Source: Trichinella spiralis
Taxonomy: Eukaryota; Nematoda; Enoplea; Trichinellida; Trichinellidae
Assembly (NCBI GenBank): GCA_000181795.3
Contig: CM012953.1
Location: 2,031,192 to 2,077,184 of the forward strand
Direction: 5' to 3'
DNA length: 45,993 nt
The notes under the pieces were generated by a model. It did not search any database. It was not told the DNA's origin and saw only the letters and a list, made by a program, of their open reading frames with translations. Both the position numbers and the translations under genes were made by a program. Positions 36,440 to 45,993 of the stretch are shown here, in pieces (position 1 is the stretch's first letter; the number at the start of each line of letters is the position of its first letter).

Positions 36440-38130
36440 ATCTTAATGACGATGGGTGACCAGCCTCTTCGATGACTGGCATACATCGCAGTCAAAGTGG
36501 AAACAACGAAAAGAAGCATATCCTTCATCAAAGAGATACAATGTCTTGCTTTTACAATTTCATCGAGCTTTGTGAAAAGTTCCCTGTCGACTACTTTAAA
36601 CCCCTGAACTCACAGGCTTCTAAGAGATTGATTTATGTCTCGTTTGACAACAGATGTGGTTGAAGACAAAGGTATCTTTGCACTTGAATTGTCAATTGCA
36701 GGTGTCAATGCTGATTCTGACTTCTCCATTCACTGTGGAGAAATGCGGTTACATCCTAAAGTAGTAATTGCAACAGACCAGATGACTGATGACACTTTCA
36801 CTAAATTTGTCTCGCCAAGTCTGCCATCGCATGTCGTTATGGAAAATGTAGGTCTGGTTGTTATGGCGATTTGTAAGACAATCGAGCAAGATATGATAGG
36901 CTAGCAGATGACTGCACGTTGTATAACAACTTAGCGCCATCATGAATATTGAATAGAGATGGAAAGAAAATTTTGAAAGGAACCGATTTCACTATGGAAA
37001 AGAGTTTGCCATCCAGAGGCCAGAATCGCAAGACTAGACCCAGATCAGAGACTTAAACCGCGCCGGATGGAGGCATTTATCCACGACCGACAGCAGGACC
37101 ACGATTCAGTTGCCAGTCGCCCGTGCAATGGGGCACGAAAAGAAAGGAAAGGCACGGATGGTCAATTGCTTGTTAGTCTTCCCCCTGACGTTGCGGACGA
37201 GTTGGAATTACAAAGTCCGACGCGCTATGACCGCACAGATGTGAACGGCTTCAACGCGAGAATCGCTAATGTTCGTCAACTACGGTTCCGCCTCACCCCT
37301 GTACATCCCGATGTCTGAAAGAGGGAATTGAGTTGACGGCCCTTAATATCACCGAAATAGTCTGCCGAATATTTGTGATGACCTTATTGCCAAGGAACTT
37401 CTCAACATCGCTGCATCGACCTTGGATGGAAGCTACAATCTCATCTGGTCGCTATCCTCCTCCGCTTTAGTTCATCCCGAATCTGGATACAAGCGGACAT
37501 CGAAAAGATGTATCTGCAAATCGGCCGTCTCTAAGAAGATCGAGAGCTGTGTCGGTTTATGTGGCAAAAAGCGATTCTAGAGCTCCTGCATAGAAGATAG
37601 ACATCGGATCGGTAACCAATCTTCTCCTCCTTGGCCATGATGGTGATGGGACACCACGCGAAGGGTCGCGAAAACGTTGACGGCACTGACCGACAAGGTT
37701 TTATCAGACATTTATGTAGACCACCTCAAGACAGGTTGCGACCGAAATGAAGAGACCCAAACTCTAGTCCTGCAGGTCTCTGAAGTCATGAGCACTGGCG
37801 GTTTTGTGAAGAAAAAAACGGCTAATAATGACCCAGCAGCTGTCGCCTACTTACCTTCGGAGGCAGTGTCTCCGGTCGAAATGAACCCACTGTGGAAAGC
37901 CCTCTGTCTCTATTGGAACCGCCTGAGAGACAGGCACTCTGGCGTTCATGCCACCCGGCAGAGATAAATCCCCTGATATCCACATATCTCATACGTCGCG
38001 CCGTTCACCATCTGAGCAAAGAAGTTGCTCTGGGCCGTTTGACTCATGGACATCAAGAAATGTTCTTTTCTGTACAGAATTACATTCACCATTTGATCAC
38101 AATAAAAGCAAATCAATGACTCATCCGAAA
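36440..38130 (+). mobile_element. Decayed BEL/Pao LTR-retrotransposon fossil (pol fragment)
   Basis: This block is clearly richer in G+C than its flanks. On the plus strand it encodes pieces of a BEL/Pao-type pol. The reverse-transcriptase signatures are of the Pao class: a DIEKMYLQI-like motif near 37495-37525 and a YVDHLKTGCDRNEE-like catalytic region near 37710-37750, followed by STGGF. A possible protease-proximal piece lies upstream (36640-36900). I found no LTR pair and no integrase or envelope segment. It is a broken, old copy with many interruptions, beyond any active state; boundaries are approximate. Confidence 0.7.
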
Positions 38131-38278
38131 ATCTGTTAAATATTAATCAGCGCAAACACAATAATAAATTGCTATTCCCCGTAGTAAAATTCTAATTTTT
38201 CATTTTAAATTATCACATAATCACACCATTTCCAGCTAAAAAATTCAAATTATTAAATATTCAAAATCATCCGCCGTA

Positions 38279-38860
38279 CAGTCAAACTTGGATAAGAGCA
38301 AATGGAATTTGGCAAGAATCTCCATAAACTTATCCAAGTTGCGCACTTATCGAAAATGGGGAATTATGCAGAGTAATTGAAAGGAGCAACAACTTCACAT
38401 TTATGAATATGTTTCATGCAAAAAATGTATATTTATTTGAAATAAAATAGTCGGAAATGTGGGTTGAAATTATATTTTGTGACACTAGCATTACAATCTG
38501 ATCTTCAATTCAGTCTAGGTTTGTCTGATTTTGCTGTTTTTGCAAAAATACGACTGAATTGCCACCATATCTGCGACAGCTTCCTTGTGAGTAACTTCCT
38601 GGGAAAGCAGAAGTTGTTCAGACTTTGGGCTAGATCACATTGTTTATGATAAACGTACTTATTCTAATATAGCGAATAGTAAACTTCATCATGTATGAAT
38701 AGTTGCTATGGCTGATGACAAACGTAAAGCGACTGGGAATGTGCCTATTGTCTATTTGAGGACTATGTATTGCGAACAGTAAATCTCGTGTGCCTCAGCA
38801 AAATGATGCATTTAACCAAGTTTGGCACTAATCTAGTGTGCACCTAACCAAGTTCGACTG
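38279..38860. mobile_element. TIR element (pogo/Tc1-mariner-type MITE), copy 1
   Basis: The left end reads CAGTCAAACTTGGATAAG and the right end, reverse-complemented, CAGTCGAACTTGGTTAGG: imperfect terminal inverted repeats. A TA dinucleotide precedes the left end; the right flank is CA. The 582 bp interior has no transposase frame. Within the left end, CAAACTTGGATAAG and CTTATCCAAGTTG form a subterminal hairpin. The right part repeats AACCAAGTT. CAGT-starting ends with TA targets suggest a non-autonomous pogo-like element. A second copy begins at 45198. Confidence 0.75.
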
Positions 38861-39117
38861 CAGATGAAAACATTTATTTTAATAAAATTTATAAATTCCA
38901 ATGAACTTTTGCATCATAAAAATTATTTTATTTTGAAATATTTCATAAACATTTTTAAATTAGGAAAACAGCGTCATATTCATATACAAACAAGTCAGTC
39001 AAAACTTATGAATTTTATGTGAAAGATAATAGAATAAACTTCAGAAAGCAGTTAAAACATACATGAAATGCAAAAATGAATAAGAAAATAAGTGATAAAA
39101 AATGACAATTATGGTAG
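38861..39117. other. Short AT-rich spacer
   Basis: About 260 bp between the TIR element and the REEP stop codon; it probably holds the REEP 3' UTR. No other signal. Confidence 0.4.
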
Positions 39118-39615
39118 TTATTCAGTGCTCATTTCAACGGCAGTAGTACAGCCAGATATAAACTGGCTGTAGCGAGATTGGAAGAACTTCACATACAGTA
39201 TTTCAACTCCAAAACAGCTCGGCGTGAAAAGCGAAAGGAAGAAAATGCATTTCGGTAACCAATAGATTGCAATAAACAGAAGATTGTAGCCAGCAAATAA
39301 ATCAAAAATTGTAAACAAACCAAAAATAACCCAATAAAACATCCACTGCTTGCATTTGCTTTTCTCAATGGATTCCATCTCTGCTAAAGTTTTCATTACT
39401 GGATAGACAATGCAAATCAAGTCGCACAACAATTTTACTGCAGGGTTGTATATAGCCAACAGCATACAAATCACACCAGCCAGCACAATCGCAGCTTGAT
39501 AACGACTTCGACCACTTTTTTGCTCAATTTTACCAAAAAGTTTGCCAACCAATGCGCTGTCATCATTGATGGCATCGGCAACATCCTTGCAAATACTTCG
39601 GACAATTTTTTCCAT
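39118..39615 (-). CDS. REEP5/6 / DP1 / Yop1 family ER-shaping membrane protein
   Basis: This is a single-exon gene of 165 aa (REEP5 is 189 aa). The TB2/DP1/HVA22 domain is plain: YPVMKTLAEMES, then KQWMFYWVIFGLFTIFD, a hydrophobic hairpin, and a final segment ending GVEILYVKFF. Upstream lies another hydrophobic hairpin (about 45-75: AAIVLAGVICMLLAIYNPAV). These wedge-like hairpins curve tubular ER membranes; the family acts with reticulons and atlastin. The ATG at 39615 is the first in-frame start; the frame upstream continues only with non-ATG codons, and an AATTAG acceptor lies 50 bases before it. Lack of introns in an intron-rich neighbourhood could mean a retrocopy, but the frame is intact. 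Confidence 0.92.
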   Translation of the reverse strand: MEKIVRSICKDVADAINDDSALVGKLFGKIEQKSGRSRYQAAIVLAGVICMLLAIYNPAVKLLCDLICIVYPVMKTLAEMESIEKSKCKQWMFYWVIFGLFTIFDLFAGYNLLFIAIYWLPKCIFFLSLFTPSCFGVEILYVKFFQSRYSQFISGCTTAVEMSTE

Positions 39616-41498
39616 TTTCAAGCAATCGAAAAAGCAACCGTTCAATTGGAAGAACGAGAACAAACTAATTTTCAACCATTAAGCCATCTATACAGTTATT
39701 TGAAACTTTAAAATAAGCTGACTGAAATTTTATTGTTTAAATTTAAACAAAACTTTCAACATATGAGTTTAAAGTTTTGAAACAAGTATATATATATAAT
39801 TAAATGACATGTGACAGATATTGAGATAAAAAATAAATTTAGTAATAAAAATTATAAAGCATATAATGCATAAAGAATGAAAAATTATTCTCTTAATCGA
39901 TAATTTTCAAATAATATTTCAGTCAAATCTGAAATTGCAAAACTTTGTAATACTAAAAATGTTTGTAACTGGACAACAAGCAATATGTAAAAACATAAGG
40001 ACCTGGAATGCGTTTTTTCACAGTCATTTCTTAAAATAATTTTTTACACATATTACATCAAAATGTGAACATGCTCATTAAATTCTAAATATTTTACTCT
40101 GAATTTTATTTCAAACTGCTATAATTTTGTGTTGTATTTCTTTTCTGCAAATCATGAAACATCAATTTGAACTAATAAATAAAAGAACTTTTAAAATTCC
40201 TAAGTAACTCATAATCACATATTCTAAGTTGGAGCAAACCATTTAATCTTAAAATCTTGTTATTTGAAATTATGTGTGACATAAACTTTTATGTCTGTTT
40301 AAATGAATAATAAATTGTTGTAATTTGTATGTAGTTTAAAACGCTGTTATAATAATGCAAATCTCATCAGAAACGGAGAGTCACTGATCTCTGTAATTGA
40401 CCGGCTGCTGAAATGGTGCTTTAGAAGATCTGAATTTACTATTCATCATAAACATTTATTCAAATTTCACACTTATTTCTCGCTTACTAGCAGAAGAAGA
40501 ATATGTCTTATGTATCTCGAAGTGGCATGCAACTTACATTAGCTTGCCACAATATTTAAACAGCATCCGCATGGAAATTGACAGAGAACAAAGAGAAAAT
40601 AACAGTATACCAAAAGTTATTTTTAGCATTTACATTTGAGAAAAATTTGATTAATTTTTCATTTGTTCGGTCAAAAATTCAAGCTGTTGTTTCAAGAAAA
40701 CTTTGGTTTAGTAGTAAGTTCGCCTTCATTCCTTATTTGCTAGGTGTTTACTGAAAGTGTATTTGCCTTCTGGTCCTATGATAGGTGAAGCACACTTATT
40801 TGCTTATTATAGATTTGTTTGTTTTTCCTCCTCAAACCATTTCCAACGTTATGAAATTTAAATTCTACTTTGTCGTGTTAATGTGACTTTGATTTGACAT
40901 GTGATGTATTTCATTGCTACAACAAAGCTTCTTCTGCAGTTGAACATCATCACATATTTCATCCATGTAAACACTGGTACTCAATATATAGCAGGCTTCT
41001 GCATGCCAATAACTTGGTCAACATCATTTAGTCTCTAAGTCACTGCTAAGTAATGCGGACTTACGCTCTACCACGAATTCTGGAATACCCTTTGCTATAA
41101 GAAGTTTTTCCTTAACCTTTCAGGCCAGCATTTATTTCTGTGAAACAATCTTTTTTTAAATATGCGTTTTAAACATGTTATGGTGTGTGTATGATAATTT
41201 TAATAGGATTTATTGCTGCAATAATATTATTGCCATTTTTAGAGCTGTATCAAAAGTGATGCACTGGGCCTCAAAGGAGTACACGTTTCTATAACTAAGT
41301 GTGCATACGTTTATTGTTCTTATGTACGCAGGCATGCAATAATTGGCATACAAATAATTAGTTATGAAATTCTGTAAAGCAGTTTCTGTTGTTACTTAGG
41401 CATAGGTAAACACTGCATTTTTTGCACAGGCACGTAGCTAATTTAAAGCACAGTCTGCATCTTCTTAATGTTTGAGTGATTTTTGGTCAGTGGCTAGT
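39616..41498. other. Intergenic region, no gene seen
   Basis: About 1.9 kb. The first kilobase is very AT-rich. From about 40370 base composition is more even and resembles repeat-derived sequence next to the piggyBac copy, but I recognise no protein motif in any frame. Confidence 0.4.
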
Positions 41499-42545
41499 TT
41501 AGTCCTCTGCTACTTCTCTTGAGACGTCAGTTGGTCGTCTTCCCAATCGTCTTGACGTTAGGGGTGGCGTTGGAGAAGACGCACGAGAATGGCTCCTGGA
41601 AGTTGCAATACGCTTGTTCACAAGACACAAGGATTGACTAACTTGGCAAGTGAAGCTTAGTAGGTTCAATGTGCCTGTGCATGTTCCAGGCATCTCTTTT
41701 CTGTCCCTCTTATACAGTTGCCATGCATCTGTCATGGCAGTGCTGATGATCCAAAAGAAAATGCGACGGGTCCATTTTCGACTTTTGTGTTCGATACGGT
41801 ATAGAGCAGCAAGCATGTTGTTCAGGTCTATGCCACCCATATTCATGTTGTAATTTTTTAAACAACCGGAGGCAATCTCAAGCGGGCTTCTGTTAATTCC
41901 TCATTAATTGGCGTCTTCTATACTAATGTGTAAATGCAATTTTTTCTCAGGTTTTATGCATCTTCTTTACTTCCACTTTACTGAAAGATTAAAAATCTTA
42001 AAAGTTGGTTCATATATTCTTCATTAGTCGTGACATTTATCATTATTTTAGTGAACCGAACTTTCCATGGTAGATTTATCTTCCACACAGTGTAGCGACT
42101 CAGTAATTACCATCTTCAGTGATTTGATTTTACATTGCAGGCCACTGGATCCCCGTAGTAATATGCATCAATGGTGACGTAGATATTCTTATCAAGATTG
42201 TCCCTTTTTGATGTCACTCATCCACTAGTTGCATCTTAAGGCGTTTTAGCTCATCCAGCCAGTCTCAACTTTATGTCTTGATGGAAATTAGACTGTAATC
42301 TTGATATTATATAGCAATTTGGGGGCAAAATATGAAGCATTATATTTATTCCACATATGCATATATGCCTATTTAACAAATAACCGATATATTGCTTTCT
42401 TCCTGAAGTTTTTCTCCATTATGAATTGCTGAATTATTTCGTGTTTTCTCAGCATTGCGTTGACTAATAATTTTCTCAACTGATGGTGTCTGATTCACTG
42501 ATGCCATAAATCATTCATCTTCTTCTGATGACACCTTTCTTATAT
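41499..42545 (-). mobile_element. piggyBac-type transposon remnant, centre lost
   Basis: The C-terminal part (41846-41499) encodes NMGGIDLNNMLAALYRIEHK and then SRKWTRRIFFWIISTAMTDAW, the PGBD/DDE_Tnp_1_7 signature; MGGxD carries the last catalytic aspartate. Just upstream, PLEIASGCLKNYN reads straight into it. At about 42540-42370 an acidic SSEEDE start and ASVNQTPSVEKI look like a piggyBac N-terminus. The interval between is far too short for the roughly 350 residues of the catalytic core, so the copy carries a large internal deletion plus in-frame stops (for example after SSEEDE). It is inactive. The C-terminus lacks the usual cysteine-rich zinc finger and is replaced by an Arg/Ser-rich tail. 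Confidence 0.72.
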
Positions 42546-43162
42546 GCAGAACGATTTCTGTGATTTCAATTTAAATTGTATCTAAGGTTAATTTTCTGAG
42601 ATGCGTTCTTTTTCCAAGTCTTTTAAAATATCTTTTGGTCTTTTGTTTGAATATAATCAAACTGATGTGTTCAATGTCTTTTTCCTTCAATTGTCGTTTC
42701 CCTTTTTCTTTTTAAAGTCATGAAAGTCGTGTGGTTAATTATTCAAATGAAACCTGAGCAAAATGGCGTTTTTCATATTGCATTCATGCAAATATCACCT
42801 TTGACAGCAAAAGACTGTACTTTTGTTTCCACATTCATTTCAATGTTTTGAATTTGTGATTGTACTTATCTGAGAAGGCATCAATCGAAAAATTAAATTT
42901 TGGATAGCACAGAATCTACTGATTTATCGTACTTAAATGCTTCATTCAGCAGTACAAAGTATACCATAGTATAACACAAAAGAACAATATAACATAATAT
43001 AATGCAATGCAATACAATACAATACAATACAAACCAACAATATAATGAACTGAAACTGTATGAATACGATTAACATTATTCAACTGAAACTGTAAGACCA
43101 ATAAAAAACGGTACAAGAGTGAATAAAAGTAAATAATGCAGTTGTGCAGAAAAGGCTGGCAC
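42546..43162. other. Spacer between two transposon remnants
   Basis: About 600 bp with no coding signal. It contains a pentamer run of the form AATRC (AATGC then AATAC) at 43001-43032. Confidence 0.5.
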
Positions 43163-44588
43163 TCAATAATTCTCCTCCTTGGGTACTAGGTATGCCACAG
43201 ATCTCAGGAACTGCTCCATTGTGCGCGTACCGCCATCGTATTCTGCAGTCAACGCTGTTATGCGTTGCTGCAGTTCTTCATATTTCTTGTTTTTTACCTG
43301 TAAATCATTGGCGGTAACGCGACCTGATATCACGTGTTGAATCAACGTTTCCGTTGAAACCTGCTGCTCATCGATCAGCAACTGGAGCAGTTCATAAAAG
43401 CCGAGGTGCCGCTTTCCCGCAAGTCGGTTTATTTTGAAGTGCCAGCCTTCCAAATCATTGTTTGTGCGAATATTTACATTATATACATTCCACAGCGGGA
43501 GTCTGTCAGGGGGCATCCATTCCACTCGAAAATAATTGAACAAAACTGCTACTGAACCCGTAGCATCTCTGCCAAGCAGTTTTACGACAGCAGCTACATC
43601 ATGAAACGGCAAAAAAGCCGTTGCCAGCAACATTTTGACTTTTTTCTTCGTTGCCGCTTCATGGATGTAGCTGGTTCGCATCCCAAGATCCGTCACCTTC
43701 CAGAGAACTGCTTGGCAGAAATGGAAATAACAGCCTTGTATGTTGACCCCCGGAAATGTTCCCTGCAATGCAGGGATCAGGGCGGTCTCAAAATCGCAAA
43801 TTACTGTTTGCGGCTGAAGGACCACACCTAACGCTGCCGCCTTTAAAATTAAATTATCGAAATTTTCACGATACGTGGAGAGATCTTTATGGACGGTTAA
43901 ACAATAAACAAGTGGCACTAATTTACCAGCAATAAAAACATGGATGGTGAACAATTTGCTGGTACCATTCTGGAACTATGTTGAAAGTTCCATCCATGGA
44001 CCAGACAGAATGATCAGATAAAATGGATAAATTTTCTTCTGTAAAAAATATTAAAATAGAAATTTATACATTATTATACAATAATAATGCATAATAAGAA
44101 AAAAATGGCGACCAAACTCCGTCATTCGCCAGTATGGTGGAATTTCCAGCTACTAACTAGTTGGCGGAAGTCTTGAAATCTTCCTGCCCGTTTTCTGTAC
44201 ATGGCCGTCTTCACACTTTTATACGTTGGAAATTGATCGGCAGTTTTCAAATCAGCAGATGCACTGCTGGCTTCTTCATGGTAAATTTGCTTCATTTATT
44301 CCGCTGCCCGTCGCTTCAAAGCATTTATCTTCTTTGTTTTATATAAGATGTCATTATCAGGGGTGCAATCATCTGCATGAGGAACGGAACTGAATTTGGA
44401 TTTGAACCCCTACATCCTTTTTCTATCAGCATGATAAATTTGAATTGAAATAACAGAAATGAGATACTTAATAAAATATTATTTACCTGTCGCCAAATCC
44501 ACTGTTTTTCTTCAATGTTTGTGTGTTTGACATGATAAACTGTGCCTTGATGGAATAAATTACAACTTCTTAATTCATTTAAAACCAA
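43163..44588 (-). mobile_element. FLYWCH-type MULE (Mutator-like) transposase, slightly broken
   Basis: The minus strand holds most of a MULE transposase. Order: a FLYWCH zinc-finger start (CNLFHQGTVYHVKH...WIWRQ, 44588-44490), a GTAAAT donor that suggests a small intron, the finger's HADDC-like half, a helical segment (YHEEASSASADLKTAD), then SVWSMDGTF with the first catalytic Asp (about 44000), TVICDFETAL with the second Asp, GCYFHFCQAVLWK, and NNDLEGWHFKINR with the catalytic Glu. The protein ends normally at 43163. All three DDE residues are present. Breaks: a frame change at about 43960 between the first Asp and FTIHVF, another near 44370, and stops near 44288 and 44145. It looks like a fairly recent loss of function. 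I found no long terminal inverted repeats. Confidence 0.82.
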
Positions 44589-44692
44589 ATAAATGTAAAT
44601 CGTCAGCCATGAAACACAACAGAAGAATCAAAGTGAAGTCAAGCACAGAAAACAGAAAAGTGGTAAAATGGTGAAAACAGGGTTCGCTTCTG

Positions 44693-44731
<39 letters not shown>

Positions 44732-45197
44732 GATGCATAAAAATGCGTTAAGATAAAGGTTAATGCAACCATTCAAGTAGTGGGTTGTATTATATTTGTA
44801 GTGCATGGCATTGTACTTGTATTGTATTGTACTGTTTTTCTATTTTTTCATCGTAATTTCATTCTCTTGCTTTTCTCAGTCTGAGAACAACAGAATTATT
44901 ACAAAACAGTCAAAAAGTTAGCATCCACGTCTGCAGCGGTCACTACTTTGGTGGTCAGTTATCAGCAACACGAGATAGGAAACCAATATTAGGCAAATAA
45001 AATGAAATAAAATTCGATAAATACAGCAAAGTAATATTTGGAAAATAGAATGCAGGGGACTGACCACAAATAAAATTTAGATTCGCGCGTCCAAGCAGTA
45101 GCCAATGAAATTTTACTGCGAAAATGTAGGCTGAGGTAGAGGGGAAATCGGTTCTATCCCTTAATAAAATGTCATCCGTAATGTAGGAATATAACTG
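44589..45197. other. Spacer with (TA)n microsatellite
   Basis: About 600 bp without a gene. A pure TA dinucleotide run of about 35 bases lies at 44695-44729. Confidence 0.6.
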
Positions 45198-45631
45198 CAG
45201 TCGAACATGGATAAGAACACATGGAATTTGGCAAGAATCTCCATGAACTAATCCAAGTTGCGCACTTATCGAAAATTGGGAATTATGCAGAGTAATTGAA
45301 AGGAGCAACAACGTCACATTTATGAATTGGTTAAATGCGAAAAAATGTCCATTCATTTGAAATAAAATAGTCAGAAATGTAAGTTGGAATTCTATTTTGT
45401 GGCATCAGCGCTAGCAGTTACCCCTCAATTTAGTCTAAGTAGACCGATTTATGCTGTTTTCGTGAAAATATGACCGAATTGCCACCAAATCTGCGGCAGT
45501 TTCTTCTGAGTCACTTTCTTGGAAAACAGAAGTTGCTTTGACTTTGGGCTAGTTGACGTTGTCTGTGAGATGCTTGCTTTTTCTAATATAGTGAATAATA
45601 AACTTTGTTCAGTATGAATGGCTGATATGGA
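45198..45631. mobile_element. TIR element copy 2, right end missing
   Basis: It starts CAGTCGAACATGGATAAG and follows copy 1 (38279) along its length: GGAATTTGGCAAGAATCTCC, ACTTATCGAAAATTGGGAA, TGACCGAATTGCCACCA and CTTTGGGCTAGTT all recur with substitutions. Similarity fades at about 45631, before the right inverted repeat, where unrelated sequence begins. By eye the two copies differ at roughly 15-20 percent of positions over the shared part, so neither is a recent insertion. Confidence 0.75.
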
Positions 45632-45993
45632 GGTTTGGTCCCACTTCGGCTCAATTTTATTCCCATTCGGTCCCACTGTTCATTTATTGGTCGTTGTCCT
45701 CGCTATTTTATTAGTCCGTAATCTCGCTATTTTATTAGACCGTAAAGTCTTTTTCGTATTGGTTTTCCTTGTCTTATTGTGCATTGATTGCCGATTTTAC
45801 CTGTGCGAGCAATAGTAACAATTCTACTTTTCATTGAGACACCTATTCCCGTTAGATTTTACCCATCCTTTTAATAGTCTCGTGCCTTCCAATATGGAAT
45901 TATATCTTGGTTCAAAAATTCCACTGTCTACTCAGAAGATTTCTTTCAAAGTTTAAAAATATTCTTAAGGAAACAAATTGAATTTAGGTTGTG
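45632..45993. repeat. Repeat-bearing end of window
   Basis: A 22-base unit CTCGCTATTTTATTAGtCCGTA occurs at 45699 and again 24 bases later at 45723. CGGTCCCAC and the near-copy TGGTCCCAC flank a short segment at 45636-45676. No recognised protein. This is the sequence that interrupts copy 2 of the TIR element and may be another repeat running off the window. Confidence 0.45.

Noticed and set aside
44385-44410. GGTTCAAATCC on the minus strand resembling a tRNA B box
   Set aside because: No acceptor stem, D arm or anticodon stem surrounds it; it lies inside the MULE transposase sequence.
44695-44729. CRISPR-like or functional repeat array
   Set aside because: It is a plain TA dinucleotide microsatellite; there are no spacers, and the window is eukaryotic.
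1-45993. Bacterial contamination or a horizontally acquired operon
   Set aside because: Genes have introns and animal orthologues throughout. The GC-richer blocks are explained by the large ANAPC1 exon and by mobile elements.

Overview
The window is eukaryotic and very AT-rich. Its genes have many short introns (often 45-70 bp) with GT...TTTCAG borders. I read it as a nematode contig. The evidence is a CHK/DUF1679-type kinase, a Cys-loop channel of the nematode amine-gated type, splice acceptors only a few bases upstream of several start codons (the pattern expected for spliced-leader addition), and one closely spaced operon-like pair. FLYWCH/MULE, piggyBac and BEL/Pao debris would suit a clade I worm such as Trichinella, but I cannot place the species from sequence alone.

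Layout. 0-4.9 kb: an intronless CHK-like kinase (+) between AT-rich spacers. 5.0-6.6 kb: mitochondrial ribosomal protein L17 (+), followed 155 bp later by a possible trans-splice site and a three-exon gene for an unusual cysteine-rich protein. 6.8-9.4 kb (-): TFIIH p62 (GTF2H1), complete in 12 exons, 539 aa. 10.2-19.0 kb (-): APC/C subunit 1 (ANAPC1), which I could follow through 33 phase-consistent exons to 1,884 aa, near the human length. 21.0-23.0 kb (+): a secretory-pathway JmjC protein whose N-terminal half resembles a PDI/thioredoxin-type module. 23.7-25.1 kb (+): an unrecognised small membrane protein. 25.7-28.9 kb (-): an anion-type Cys-loop channel with a tRNA-Phe(GAA) inside its long intron. 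31.9-32.6 kb (-): a HAPSTR1/C16orf72 homologue. 39.1-39.6 kb (-): an intronless REEP/DP1/Yop1 ER-shaping protein.

The right-hand third is repeat-rich. It holds a decayed BEL/Pao pol fossil (36.4-38.1 kb), two copies of a CAGTC-ended terminal-inverted-repeat element (38.3 and 45.2 kb), a piggyBac copy that has lost its centre (41.5-42.5 kb) and a nearly whole FLYWCH-MULE transposase (43.2-44.6 kb).

The host genes mostly serve unrelated housekeeping roles (transcription/repair, mitosis, mitochondrial translation, ER shape). The only local functional coupling I can argue for is the L17/Cys-rich pair. The best candidates for something undescribed are that Cys-rich protein, the PDI-like plus JmjC protein, and the unassigned membrane protein. 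All exon structures are read by eye from splice motifs, reading phase and remembered homologues; no search was run.
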